DNA from: Paraburkholderia translucens
GTDB lineage: Bacteria; Pseudomonadota; Gammaproteobacteria; Burkholderiales; Burkholderiaceae
Direction: 5' to 3'
Length of the DNA stretch: 64,000 nucleotides
Assembly: GCF_020881035.1 (NCBI RefSeq)
Contig: NZ_JAJITC010000001.1
Coordinates: 558,001 to 622,000, forward strand
How positions within the stretch are numbered: the stretch's first letter is position 1; each line of letters opens with the position of its first letter. Both the position numbers and the translations under genes were made by a program. This document shows positions 25,949-34,917 of this stretch, one piece after another. Under the pieces are notes generated by a model. The model made no database searches. It was not told where the DNA came from and worked only from the letters and a program-made list of their open reading frames with translations.

Positions 25949-27151
25949 ATGAAACGAATTGCACTGTCTTCCCTCTCGCTGGCTCTCTTCGGCGTCGTTG
26001 GTGTCGCTCATGCGCAAAGCAGCGTGACCCTCTACGGCGTGCTGGATAACTCGATCCAGTACGTGAACAACGCTACGCCCGCTGGCGGCCATGTGTTCCA
26101 AATGTTTGGCGGCAACCTGCAAGGTAACCGTTTCGGCCTGAAGGGCACGGAAGACCTCGGCGGCGGCCTGAAGGCAATTTTCCAGTTGGAAAACGGCTTT
26201 GACATCAACAGCGGCAAGCTCGGTCAGGGCGGCCTGATGTTCGGTCGTCAGGCGTACGTCGGTCTGACGGGCGACGCTTGGGGCACGTTCACGGCTGGCC
26301 GTCAATACGACCCGCTGGTCGACATGATCCAGCCGCTGACGGGCGACAACTACTTCGGCAGCACGTTCGCTACGCCGGGTGACGTCGACAACAACGACAA
26401 CAGCTTCCGCGTGAACAACGCGCTCAAGTACGTGTCGCCGGTGTGGGCGGGCTTCCAGTTCGAAGGTTTGTACGCTCTGGGCGGCGTCGCGGGCGCAACG
26501 GGTTCGGGTCAAACGTGGGCGGGCGCGGCAACGTACGCAACGGGTCCGTTCAGCCTCGCGGCTGGCTACCTGCGTGCTGACAATGCAAGCACCACTCTTC
26601 CTGTGCGCCCGGCCCCGGGTTGGAACAGCTCGACGGTCCCCGGCGCTACGTTCGACACCAACTTCCCGAACAACGCAGGCATCAACCAGGCTTACGCCAC
26701 CTCGAAGTCGATCAGTATTGCTTCGGCAGCTGCTCAGTACGTGACGGGCCCGTTCACGGCCAACCTGTCGTACAGCAACGCGCGCTACAAGCCGGACGCG
26801 CAATCGACGTTCACGTCGACGCAGGTGTTCAACGTCGGCCGCGCGTACCTCGGCTACCAGATCACGCCGGCGGCGCTGCTGGGTCTCGGCTATGCGTACA
26901 CGCACGGCTCGGGCGACGCCAAAGCGACGTACAACCAGGTTTCGCTGGGCGCGGATTACTCGCTGTCCAAGCGCACGGACGTCTATACGGTTGGCGCATG
27001 GCAGCACGCGAGCGGCAACCAGCGTGTTCCTGTTGTCAACGGCGTTGGCGGCGGCCTCGTGTCGTCCACGGCTTCGATCGGTTCGTACGGCAACCAGTCG
27101 AGCACCGACAACCAGGTCATGGTCAGCGTCGGTATCCGTCACAAGTTCTAA
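25949..27151 (+). CDS. Gram-negative general porin
   Basis: 400-residue outer-membrane porin of the Burkholderia/Neisseria trimeric family. The signal peptide (MKRIALSSLSLALFGVVGVAHA) is followed by QSSVTLYGVLD, the hallmark of the mature start. LKGTEDLGGGLKAIFQLENG, LFGRQAYVGL and the terminal VSVGIRHKF, whose last Phe is needed for assembly, are also present. It forms a diffusion pore for small hydrophilic solutes. The ATG is preceded by GGAGAAT. A rho-independent terminator follows at 27203-27238. Its codon choice is visibly more biased than that of its neighbours, as expected for high expression. Confidence 0.95.
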   Translation: MKRIALSSLSLALFGVVGVAHAQSSVTLYGVLDNSIQYVNNATPAGGHVFQMFGGNLQGNRFGLKGTEDLGGGLKAIFQLENGFDINSGKLGQGGLMFGRQAYVGLTGDAWGTFTAGRQYDPLVDMIQPLTGDNYFGSTFATPGDVDNNDNSFRVNNALKYVSPVWAGFQFEGLYALGGVAGATGSGQTWAGAATYATGPFSLAAGYLRADNASTTLPVRPAPGWNSSTVPGATFDTNFPNNAGINQAYATSKSISIASAAAQYVTGPFTANLSYSNARYKPDAQSTFTSTQVFNVGRAYLGYQITPAALLGLGYAYTHGSGDAKATYNQVSLGADYSLSKRTDVYTVGAWQHASGNQRVPVVNGVGGGLVSSTASIGSYGNQSSTDNQVMVSVGIRHKF

Positions 27152-27202
27152 TCGGACTTCAAGCCGGACCTGCTACGCGGCTGACGAGTTGCGTAGCCAA
27201 AC

Positions 27203-27238
27203 AACCAGCCAAAGGCTTTGCCGATGGCTGGTTTTTTT
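27203..27238 (+). terminator. Rho-independent terminator of the porin gene
   Basis: A 9-bp stem (AACCAGCCA at 27203-27211 and its complement at 27225-27233) with a 13-base loop and seven T (27232-27238), 52 bases after the porin stop. Confidence 0.88.
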
Positions 27239-27297
27239 CGTCCTGAGTGTGGTGGCCGAGCCGGGCGGGCTGGATGCCCGCTTCGAAGCGAAGGCAG

Positions 27298-28170
27298 CTA
27301 GCGCCGCTGCGCCTTCCCCTTGTCGGCCTGCGCGAGTATCTGCGCAGGCGGCACGTCCTGCTCGTGCTCGATGCCATCGGCGCCGACCGGGGCACGATAC
27401 ATCACGAGCGCCCGCTCCGAGTGCGGCGACGGCGCATCTGGCGACTGCTGCCAGTCCGGATTGGGAATCTCGGCGAACACCTGCCGCAGACGCTCGCCCC
27501 ACGTGCGGTGAATCATGTCGAAGTACGCGTTATCGCGGTCGATCGACACGAACCGCGTGACGCGCAGCGCATCCTTCTCGTACACGAGCAGATCGAGCGG
27601 CAACCCCACCGACAGGTTCGAGCGCAGCGTCGAGTCCATCGAGATGAGCGCGGACTTGGCGGCTTCGTCGAGCGGCGTGGACGGCGTCAGCACCCGGTCG
27701 ATGATCGGCTTGCCGTACTTCGACTCGCCGATCTGGAAATACGGATTCACGCTCGACGTCTCGATGAAATTGCCCGCCGCGTAGATCATGAACAGGCGCA
27801 TCCGGTTGCCCGCGATCTGCCCGCCGAGGATGAAGCTGCAATTGAAGTCGACGCCGAACTTCTGCAGCGCCTCGGCGTCGCGCTGATGCACGCGACGCAC
27901 CGCGCTGCCGACCACGCGCGCCGCGTCAGCCATCGTCGGCACGGTCCAAAGCGTGGGCTCGCTGGCACCGGCGGGCTCGGACAGTTCGTGCAGCACCGCC
28001 TGCGTGAGTGAAAGATTGCCGGCGCCAAGCAGCACCAGCAGGCGTTCGCCGGGTTGTTCGAACACCGACATCTTGCGCGCGGTACTGACGTGATCGACGC
28101 CGGCATTGGTACGCGTGTCGGACAGGAATACGAGGCCGTCGTTGACGGCCATCGCTACGCAATAGGTCAT
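27298..28170 (-). CDS. Anbu-type proteasome-like peptidase
   Basis: 290-residue N-terminal-nucleophile hydrolase. The N-terminus is MTYCVAMAVNDGLVFLSDTR. Removal of Met exposes Thr1, with Asp17 (LSDTR) and Lys32 (TARKM) in the positions of the proteasome-type active site. Anbu (ancestral beta subunit) proteins form helical or ring assemblies and are known to sit with genes for transglutaminase-like, alpha-E and ATP-grasp proteins, as here. The C-terminal 60 residues are longer than the minimal family core and look disordered. It ends the leftward gene set, separated from the transglutaminase gene by 200 bases, so it may have its own promoter. The protease role in this system is inferred from family. 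Confidence 0.85.
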   Translation of the reverse strand: MTYCVAMAVNDGLVFLSDTRTNAGVDHVSTARKMSVFEQPGERLLVLLGAGNLSLTQAVLHELSEPAGASEPTLWTVPTMADAARVVGSAVRRVHQRDAEALQKFGVDFNCSFILGGQIAGNRMRLFMIYAAGNFIETSSVNPYFQIGESKYGKPIIDRVLTPSTPLDEAAKSALISMDSTLRSNLSVGLPLDLLVYEKDALRVTRFVSIDRDNAYFDMIHRTWGERLRQVFAEIPNPDWQQSPDAPSPHSERALVMYRAPVGADGIEHEQDVPPAQILAQADKGKAQRR

Positions 28171-28370
28171 GAGGAATCCGCAAAGGGCAAATGGACGGCG
28201 CCAACTATTGTAATGCCGTACACAGGTGCCCCTTATCTGTATTTACGGCGCTTTTCGCAGCCGGTTCGCGGCCGATTCTGAACATTTGCCAGCAATGTCC
28301 AATACCGCCACGCACGGATGGCACAGGCACATCGTCGCGAAACTTTGGGCGCGTTCGCGTTGCAACGCGG

Positions 28371-29171
28371 CTACTGCGAGCTCTGCGTGCTGACCGTCAC
28401 CGCCACGTCCAGCTGCTCTTCGAGCCCGCCGATACGTCGGCCGCGCACCGGCGCCGCCGCTTCGTAGTCGCGGGCGACCGCGAGCCGGCAGTAGATCTCG
28501 CTCGCAAACACGGCATGCGTGACGTCGATCGAAATCCAGCCCTTGCCGGCGAGCCATACGTCGACCCAAGCGTGACTCGCGCCCTGCGGCACGTCGCCCG
28601 GTTCGATATAACCGCTCACGTAGCGCGCCGGCACGCCGCGCGCGCGGCAGCATGCGAGCATCAGATGCGCATGGTCCTGGCACACGCCGTTGCCAAGCGC
28701 GAGCGCCTCGGCCGCCGTGCTCGTGACCGCAGTCACGCCGGGCTGATATTGCACGCGCTGCACGATCTGCTCGCACAGCGTAATCAGGCTCGCCGGGCTT
28801 GCCAGATTCGGCACCGACGCGGCCAGTTCGCGGATCGCGCCGTCGGCTTCGGTCAGGCGAGTCGCGCAGGTGAAATGTTCGAGCGGGATCGGGCCCGGCG
28901 GATCGCGCAGCACGCCGTCGACGAGCGGTATCGTGTCCACCTCGCCCGACACGTGCAGATGGATCTCGTCGTGCGGCTTGTTGATGACGAGCGTATGCAG
29001 CACGTTGCCGTATGCGTCGAGCGTGGCGTCGAGCTTGCCCGGCGCGTCGATGCTCCAGCGCCGCACCGTCTGCGCGGCGCCGCTCGCGGGCGTCAGGCGC
29101 AACTGCTGGATCGAATAGTGAACCGTCGCTTCGTAGCGGTAAGAGGTGTCGTGGCGGATCGTCAGGTCCAT
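28371..29171 (-). CDS. Transglutaminase-like protease-fold protein
   Basis: 266-residue protein of the bacterial transglutaminase-like family (COG1305). It opens with the N-terminal beta domain (LTIRHDTSYRYEATVHYSIQ). The papain-like core has the catalytic Cys in GNGVCQDHAHLMLACCRARG, the His in SHAWVDVWL and the Asp in ISIDVTHA. Members may cleave or cross-link amide bonds. Its stop-side neighbour is Anbu; the alpha-E gene is 12 bases upstream on the same strand, so co-transcription with it is likely. Confidence 0.87.
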   Translation of the reverse strand: MDLTIRHDTSYRYEATVHYSIQQLRLTPASGAAQTVRRWSIDAPGKLDATLDAYGNVLHTLVINKPHDEIHLHVSGEVDTIPLVDGVLRDPPGPIPLEHFTCATRLTEADGAIRELAASVPNLASPASLITLCEQIVQRVQYQPGVTAVTSTAAEALALGNGVCQDHAHLMLACCRARGVPARYVSGYIEPGDVPQGASHAWVDVWLAGKGWISIDVTHAVFASEIYCRLAVARDYEAAAPVRGRRIGGLEEQLDVAVTVSTQSSQ

Positions 29172-29183
29172 GAGAAAACTCCG

Positions 29184-30134
29184 TCAGGCCACTGGCAGCA
29201 TCAGATAGGTGCGCGCGACCAGATTGCCCAGCTCGAACACGCGCGCGAGGAACTGGGTCAGATAGCCGTGCAGACCGCTCTCCAGAATCTGCCGGATGTC
29301 GGCATACAGCAGTTCGGCGCGCAGCTTGCCGGCGAAGCGTTCGCACTGGTTCGAGCCCGAGGTGCGCAGCATCGCGAGATTGGAGCAGACTCCATCGAGC
29401 GAGGCGAGCAGCGAGCGCGGCATCTGCTGATTGAGGACCATGAGCTCGACCACGCGCGCGGGCGTCACGACGTCGCGATACACCTTGCGATAGATCTCGA
29501 GCGCCGATACCGAACCGAGGATCGAGGTCCAGTAATAGAAATCCTCGAGCTGGCGCGCGGCGTCGCGCGAGTTCGGTTCGACATTCGCGAAACGCACGTC
29601 GAGAATCCGCGCGGTGTTGTCGGCACGCTCCAGATACGTGCCTAGCTGCGTGAAGAAGAACGCGTCGTCCTGCAGCGCGGTGCCGATCGTCACGCCACGC
29701 GACAGATGCGAGCGGAATTTGACCCACTCGAACAGCGCGCCTGGATTGCTCGCGGCCTGGCCGCTCGAGAGCCGCTCGTTGAATTCGAGCCACGTGTCAT
29801 TGATGGTTTCCCACCACTCGGTCGTCAGCGTGCCGCGCACCGCGCGAGCGTTTTCGCGGGCGGCCTGCAGGCACGAATGAATGCTCGACGGATTGCTCGC
29901 GTCGGCAACCATGAAATCGAGCACGTGCTCGCGCGTCGGTTCGTCGTAGCGCTGCTCGAAGGCGCTTTCGAGTTCGGAGATGAGCAGCACCGAGCGCTGC
30001 GCGCGGGCCTCCTGTTCGGGCGTCTGCGGCAGCAGTTGCGCCTTCAGGTTGATGTCGAGCATGCGGGCGGTGTTCTCCGCGCGCTCCATGTAGCGGGCCA
30101 TCCAGAAGAGGTGATCGGCGGTTCGGCTAAGCAT
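29184..30134 (-). CDS. Alpha-E domain protein
   Basis: 316-residue all-helical protein of the alpha-E family. It begins with MLSRTADHLFWMARYMERAENTARML, the family hallmark, and repeats the YLERADNTARILDVR pattern halfway. Family members almost always occur with circularly permuted ATP-grasp proteins, from which they may be inseparable partners in a peptide-ligation reaction. Here it lies between the ATP-grasp gene (159 bases upstream) and the transglutaminase gene. No activity is established for the family. Confidence 0.88.
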   Translation of the reverse strand: MLSRTADHLFWMARYMERAENTARMLDINLKAQLLPQTPEQEARAQRSVLLISELESAFEQRYDEPTREHVLDFMVADASNPSSIHSCLQAARENARAVRGTLTTEWWETINDTWLEFNERLSSGQAASNPGALFEWVKFRSHLSRGVTIGTALQDDAFFFTQLGTYLERADNTARILDVRFANVEPNSRDAARQLEDFYYWTSILGSVSALEIYRKVYRDVVTPARVVELMVLNQQMPRSLLASLDGVCSNLAMLRTSGSNQCERFAGKLRAELLYADIRQILESGLHGYLTQFLARVFELGNLVARTYLMLPVA

Positions 30135-30293
30135 GACGGCGTTCCATGGCTGAGATCTGAACGCGCGAGGCCATCGTCAGCGACGAAGGTCCGCGCCGGT
30201 TATCCGTTGAGCGCCAGCGGCGCATCAGGTTGCAAGCGTCGCGCCCTGCTTTGCCCTGTTGCGAGCGAGGCGGGAAACGCGGCGGCAATCGCG

Positions 30294-31703
30294 TCAGTCG
30301 ACCATCCAGGTATCCTTGGTCCCGCCTCCCTGCGATGAATTGACGACGAGCGAGCCCTCCTGCAACGCGACGCGCGTGAGGCCGCCCGCCACCATCGTGG
30401 TGGTCTTGCCCGACAGTACGAACGGCCGCAGGTCGATATGGCGCGGCGCAATACCCGATTCGACGAAGGTCGGACACGCGGACAAGGCCAGCGTGGGCTG
30501 CGCGATATACCCGGCCGGACGCGCGATCAGCCGCTCGCGGAAGGCCTCGATCTCGGCCTTGGTCGACGCTGGGCCGACCAGCATCCCGTAGCCGCCCGCG
30601 CCGTGCACTTCCTTGACCACCAGCTCCGGCAGATGGGCGAGCGTGTAGGCGAGATCGTCGGGCTTGCGGCACTGATAGGTCGGCACGTTGTTCAGAATCG
30701 GCTTTTCGCCGAGATAGAACTCGATCATGTTCGGCACATACGGATAGATCGATTTGTCGTCGGCGATGCCGGTGCCCATTGCGTTCGCGAGCGCGACGCG
30801 CCCAGCGCGATAGGCGGTGAGCAGACCCGGCACGCCAAGCGCCGAGTCGGGGCGGAACGCTAGCGGGTCGAGAAAGTCGTCGTCGACGCGCCGGTAGATC
30901 ACGTCGACGCGCTTCGGCCCCTGCGTGGTGCGCATGAACACGTAGTTGTCGTCGACGAACAGATCCTTGCCTTCGACAAGCTCGACGCCCATCTGCTGCG
31001 CGAGGAACGTATGCTCGAAATAGGCGGAGTTGTACATACCCGGCGTCAGCACGACGACGACCGGATCGTCCACGCCTTCGGGCGCGACCGAGCGCAGCGT
31101 ATCGAGCAGCAGATCGGGATAGTGCGCCACCGGCGCGATGCGGTTCTGCACGAACAGCTCGGGGAAGAGCCGCATCATCATCTTGCGGTTTTCGAGCATG
31201 TACGACACGCCCGACGGCACCCGCAGGTTGTCTTCGAGCACGTAGAACTCGCCTTCGTCGCCGGCGCGCACCACGTCGACGCCCGCGATGTGGGCATACA
31301 CACCGAGCGGCACGTCGACACCCTGCATCTCGGGGCGATACTGCGCATTGGTATAGACCTGGTCAGCCGGCACGATGCCCGCACGCACGATCTTGCGATC
31401 GTGATAGACGTCGTGGATGAACAGGTTGAGCGCCTGCACGCGCTGCCGCAAACCCGCTTCGAGCGTCTGCCATTCGCTGCGCGGAATGATGCGCGGAATC
31501 AGATCGAATGGAATCAGCCGTTCGGTGCCAGACAGGTCCCCGTTCACCGCGAAGGTGATGCCGACACGCCGGAACAGCAGGTCCGCTTCCGCACGCTTGC
31601 GCGCGATCGCTTCATTACCCTGACTGTCCAGCCATCGCTCAAAGCGCGCGTAATGCGGGCGTACGCCATCGTGGTGATGACGCATCTCATCATAGCATCG
31701 CAT
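30294..31703 (-). CDS. Circularly permuted ATP-grasp type 2 protein
   Basis: 469-residue protein of the circularly permuted ATP-grasp family (COG2308). Signatures are VYHDRKIVRAGIVPADQVY, EDNLRVPSGVSYMLENRKMM, LTPGMYNSAYFEHTFLAQQM, ELVEGKDLFVDDNYVFMRT, VIYRRVDDDFLDPLAFRPDS, and the terminal SSQGGGTKDTWMVD. ATP-grasp enzymes of this kind are predicted to form amide bonds by an acyl-phosphate route. I chose the ATG at 31703, with AGGGG about seven bases upstream. First gene of the leftward cluster with alpha-E, transglutaminase and Anbu. Confidence 0.88.
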   Translation of the reverse strand: MRCYDEMRHHHDGVRPHYARFERWLDSQGNEAIARKRAEADLLFRRVGITFAVNGDLSGTERLIPFDLIPRIIPRSEWQTLEAGLRQRVQALNLFIHDVYHDRKIVRAGIVPADQVYTNAQYRPEMQGVDVPLGVYAHIAGVDVVRAGDEGEFYVLEDNLRVPSGVSYMLENRKMMMRLFPELFVQNRIAPVAHYPDLLLDTLRSVAPEGVDDPVVVVLTPGMYNSAYFEHTFLAQQMGVELVEGKDLFVDDNYVFMRTTQGPKRVDVIYRRVDDDFLDPLAFRPDSALGVPGLLTAYRAGRVALANAMGTGIADDKSIYPYVPNMIEFYLGEKPILNNVPTYQCRKPDDLAYTLAHLPELVVKEVHGAGGYGMLVGPASTKAEIEAFRERLIARPAGYIAQPTLALSACPTFVESGIAPRHIDLRPFVLSGKTTTMVAGGLTRVALQEGSLVVNSSQGGGTKDTWMVD

Positions 31704-31979
31704 GTCAGCCCCTGTCTTGTTGTCAAATAGAAGGCGAATGCGCTGCGCATTCGGTACCAGACCTTCGATCAAGCAAGCGCTATGCCATTGAATTTGTCGT
31801 GATAGAGCGTGTTGGCATGCACGCTTGCGGCGCATCCGCCGGGCAGTGTCATGACTGGATCGTACTGCCGTGGATCATGATGCGCCAATCAGGTGCGCAC
31901 GCGCTGTTCGAAAGCGCACTATGTGGCACGCGACTGCTGTTTGCCAATGGTTTCGGCGAGCCCGACGAAGCGTGCGCAT

Positions 31980-32013
31980 AAAAAAGTCCCCGTGGATTCG
32001 CATCCACGGGGAC
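31980..32013 (-). terminator. Rho-independent terminator of the HU-like gene
   Basis: Perfect 12-bp stem (GTCCCCGTGGAT, 31986-31997, with its complement 32002-32013) and 4-base loop. Six A on the plus strand (31980-31985) give a T-run for leftward transcription, 40 bases past the HU-like stop. Confidence 0.9.
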
Positions 32014-32053
32014 TCCGATTACCTGCATGCAGGCGCTGATTCAGGCAACGCGC

Positions 32054-32506
32054 TTACGCAGCCGCTGCGTCCTTCAGCTTCTTCAGCGCGCGCGCCTTGA
32101 TGCGCACGCTTGCCGGCTTGGCCGGGAACCAGCGCTCTTCACCCGTGAACGGGTCCTTGCCGAAGCGCTTTTTCTTCGCCGGCACAGCCTGCACGACGAT
32201 CTTCAGCAGACCCGACAGCGTGAATTCGCCAGCGCCCTTCTTGTGCACCGAGCCGAGGATCGTGTCTTCGAGCGCGGCCAGCACGGCCTTGGCGGTCTTC
32301 GGTTCCACTGCAGCGCGCTCAGCGATGTGAGCTGCCAACGAGGCCTTCGTGAAGGTGTCTTTGATCGGCGACGGTGCGCCAGACGCCTTCACGGCGACCT
32401 TCTTGGCTGCGACGGCTTTCTTCGCAGGGGCATTCTTTGCAGCAACCTTCTTGGTCGGTACCGGGGCAGCAGCCTTCTTGGCCACCTTTTTTGCGGAAGT
32501 CGGCAT
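32054..32506 (-). CDS. HU-family DNA-binding protein with Lys/Ala-rich N-terminal extension
   Basis: 150-residue nucleoid protein. Residues 1-50 are an Ala/Lys/Pro extension resembling histone H1 tails (KKVAAKNAPAKKAVAAKKVA). The HU/IHF core starts at about residue 52: FTKASLAAHIAERAAVEPKTAK and the GEFTLSGLLKIVVQ strand, then the GKDPFTGEERWFPAKPASVRI tail in place of the usual DNA-binding arm motif. I chose the ATG at 32506, preceded by AGGAGAAAC. A terminator follows. It may compact DNA more strongly than plain HU; the extension's role is inferred. It is common in Burkholderia. Confidence 0.88.
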   Translation of the reverse strand: MPTSAKKVAKKAAAPVPTKKVAAKNAPAKKAVAAKKVAVKASGAPSPIKDTFTKASLAAHIAERAAVEPKTAKAVLAALEDTILGSVHKKGAGEFTLSGLLKIVVQAVPAKKKRFGKDPFTGEERWFPAKPASVRIKARALKKLKDAAAA

Positions 32507-32851
32507 GTTTCTCCTACCTGTTGTGGTCAGTGAATTGCTCGAAGCGCACACCGCATGTGCACGCTTCAACGCCGGATTCTACAAGCGCTCAAGCGATTTG
32601 CGCGACTCTTTTATGTATCGCGATGAAGTTTTTTGCGCGGCACCGACACTGCCATACGTTTTAGCACCTGTTTTAGCGGGTAAAACGCACGCGGCGGGGT
32701 ACTCGATATCCATGCGTCACGCACGTTACAGTTGGTTTCGGCGGCGCGTTCAACGTGGTTGCCGCGGGGCGGCCCGGCATTTTCGCCCCTTGAATCAAGG
32801 CATTTTCTTCGTTTGACGCGTCAAACGACGCATGCCGCGCATCGCTTCGTT
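32507..32851. other. Intergenic region before the HU-like gene
   Basis: 345 bases between the HU-like gene start and the MocR stop. No coding frame of plausible composition is present. It should contain the HU-like promoter; an AT-rich stretch around 32640-32690 is the best location for it. Confidence 0.45.
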
Positions 32852-34339
32852 TCAGCGTGCAATGCGCTGCAGGATGCCGGCGAGCGTCGTCAGGGCCGAG
32901 TCGATATGCTCGGCCGCGATGCTGCCATAGCCGAAGATCAGCCCAGGCTGAGGCGTCACGCGATGGTGAAAAGGCGCGAGTCCGTAGAGGCCGATCGACG
33001 CTTGACGCGCCGCGGCGATGAGCGCCGCCTCGCCGAGCGAGGCCAACGGCCCCTTCAGCCGCGCGGCCAGGTGGATCCCGGCGGTCGGCACGATCGGTTC
33101 GAACCAGCGCGCGAGGCCCCCTTGCAGATGCTCGAGCAGCACGGCGCGGCGCGCCGCATAAGCCTTGTGCGCGCGCCGCAGATGGCGCGCGAAATCGCCG
33201 TTGAGCATGAACGACGCGAGCGCCGTTTGCGTGAGCGTGCAGCCATGACAATCAGCGATCTGCCGCGCCTTCAGCAGCGGACCGCGCAACGACGCCGGCG
33301 GCACCAGGTAGCCGATCCGCAGCTCGGGGAAGATCGTCTTCGAAAAGGTACCCACGTACGCGACGAGACCGGCGCGATCGAGGCTCTTCAACGGCTCCAT
33401 CGGCCGGCCTTCGAAACGGTACTCGCAGTCGTAGTCGTCTTCGATGATGACCGCACCGCGCTTTTGCGCCCATTCGAGCAGTTCGACGCGACGCTCGAGG
33501 CTCATCGGCATGCCGAGCGGAAACTGATGCGAAGGCGTCACATAGACGAGCCGCGCCTTGTCCGGCAGCTTACCGACGATCAGGCCTTCACGATCGACCG
33601 GAACCGGCACCACCCGCGCGCCCGTCACCGTGAAGCATGCATGTGCGGGCGGGTAGCCGGGGTCTTCGATCGCCGCGATTGCGCCCGGCCGCAGCATGAT
33701 GCGCGCCATCAGATCGAGCGCGTGCTGCGCGCCCTGCGTGACAATCACGTCTTCCCAATTGCTCGACACCGCGCGGTTGAAGGCGAGGTAACGCGAGATT
33801 GCGAGGCGCAGTTGCTGGTCGCCGGCCGCCTCGCGATAAGTGCCGGGGCTGCGCGCCTGGCCGCGCAGTGCATGATTCACGCAGCGGCGCCAGACGTCGA
33901 ACGGAAACAGCGTCTTGTCGACGGCACCACCGATGAAGTCGAGCGGCGACGGCACCGACGGCCGCGGCAACGGCAAGCTGTCGGGCATCTGCTCCCACAA
34001 CGGCTGCGCACGCGCAGCGGCCTTCGCTTGCGCCGCGGCCCGCTCGCGCGTGCGATCCACTGCGCGCGCCTGCGCGGAGCGCTTCTCGGGCAGACGTTCG
34101 AGCCCGTCGGCGACGAAAGTGCCCGAGCCGGCCCGGGCGCTCAAATATCCTTCGGAGAGCAGGCGCTCGAACACGTCCAGCGTGGTCTTGCGCGATACGC
34201 CTAGCTGCGTCGCGAGATCGCGCGTGGACGGCAGACGCGTGCCGCCGGCCAGGCGTCCTTCGAGGATGCCCGCGCGCAATTGCCGATAAATCTGTCCGGA
34301 CAGATCGTGATGACCTTCTACCGCGATGTGGATGTCCAT
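32852..34339 (-). CDS. MocR-family (GntR-aminotransferase) transcription regulator
   Basis: 495-residue PLP-linked regulator. An N-terminal GntR winged helix (IYRQLRAGILEGRLAGGTRLPSTRDLATQLGVSRKTTLD) is joined by a linker to a fold-type-I aminotransferase domain. The latter has TQGAQHALDLMARI and the PLP lysine in TFSKTIFPELRIGYLV. MocR proteins sense vitamin B6 or an amino compound through the PLP domain. I chose the ATG at 34339. It is divergent from the carboxymuconolactone-decarboxylase-like gene, and a palindrome at 34355-34377 is a likely operator for both. Confidence 0.9.
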   Translation of the reverse strand: MDIHIAVEGHHDLSGQIYRQLRAGILEGRLAGGTRLPSTRDLATQLGVSRKTTLDVFERLLSEGYLSARAGSGTFVADGLERLPEKRSAQARAVDRTRERAAAQAKAAARAQPLWEQMPDSLPLPRPSVPSPLDFIGGAVDKTLFPFDVWRRCVNHALRGQARSPGTYREAAGDQQLRLAISRYLAFNRAVSSNWEDVIVTQGAQHALDLMARIMLRPGAIAAIEDPGYPPAHACFTVTGARVVPVPVDREGLIVGKLPDKARLVYVTPSHQFPLGMPMSLERRVELLEWAQKRGAVIIEDDYDCEYRFEGRPMEPLKSLDRAGLVAYVGTFSKTIFPELRIGYLVPPASLRGPLLKARQIADCHGCTLTQTALASFMLNGDFARHLRRAHKAYAARRAVLLEHLQGGLARWFEPIVPTAGIHLAARLKGPLASLGEAALIAAARQASIGLYGLAPFHHRVTPQPGLIFGYGSIAAEHIDSALTTLAGILQRIAR

Positions 34340-34354
34340 TCGGGTGGTTACCTC

Positions 34355-34377
34355 AAATAACGGCAAAATGGTTATTT
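34355..34377. promoter_or_regulatory. Inverted repeat between MocR and CMD genes, candidate MocR operator
   Basis: Perfect 7-bp inverted repeat AAATAAC (34355-34361) and GTTATTT (34371-34377) with a 9-base spacer. It lies 16 bases before the MocR start and 79 bases before the divergent gene. Binding by MocR is inferred from position. Confidence 0.5.
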
Positions 34378-34455
34378 CTAACGACCAGTCGAGAACGTAA
34401 GCTTACCTCCGTGGACGCCGTTCCGGGCGCCCCCGACATTCACGAGGACTCTTCA

Positions 34456-34893
34456 ATGCAAGCACGTCTCGATTTCTACAAGGCCTGCCCCGGCGGGACC
34501 CGCGCGATGCTCGCGCTCGAGGAAACGATCGGTAAAAGCACGATCGACAAGACGCTCGCGGAGCTCGTACGGATTCGCGCGTCGCAGTTGAACGGCTGCG
34601 CGTTCTGCCTCGACATGCACGTGAGCGACGCGCGCAAGCACGGCGAAACCGAGCGGCGTCTCGCGACGGTCGCCGCGTGGCGCGAAGCGCCGTTTTTCAG
34701 CGCGCGCGAACGCGCGGCGCTCGAATGGACGGAAGCGGTGACGCTGATCGCGCAAACGCGCGTACCGGACGAGGTATGGGAAGCGGTGAAGCCGCATTTC
34801 AGCGAGCAGGAAATCAGCGACTTGACGCTGCTGATCGTCGCGATCAACGGCTGGAACCGGATTGCGGTGTCGTTCAGGAAGATGCCGGAGTAA
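34456..34893 (+). CDS. Carboxymuconolactone decarboxylase/AhpD-like peroxidase
   Basis: 145-residue all-helical AhpD-fold protein. The redox motif is C-A-F-C with the downstream His in CAFCLDMHVSDARKHGE, as in alkylhydroperoxidases. LVRIRASQLNGC precedes it, as in the family. I chose the ATG at 34456 (MQARLDFYK), preceded by GAGGA about seven bases upstream. The divergent MocR gene almost certainly controls it. It could reduce peroxides or thiols; carboxymuconolactone decarboxylation is not implied. Confidence 0.88.
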   Translation: MQARLDFYKACPGGTRAMLALEETIGKSTIDKTLAELVRIRASQLNGCAFCLDMHVSDARKHGETERRLATVAAWREAPFFSARERAALEWTEAVTLIAQTRVPDEVWEAVKPHFSEQEISDLTLLIVAINGWNRIAVSFRKMPE

Positions 34894-34917
34894 GCCGCGC
34901 GCGCCTTCGCGGCAGCG

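Noticed and set aside
31704-31835. Longer N-terminus for the ATP-grasp protein
   Set aside because: The added 44 residues are Arg/Cys-rich without family likeness; the ATG at 31703 has a good ribosome site.
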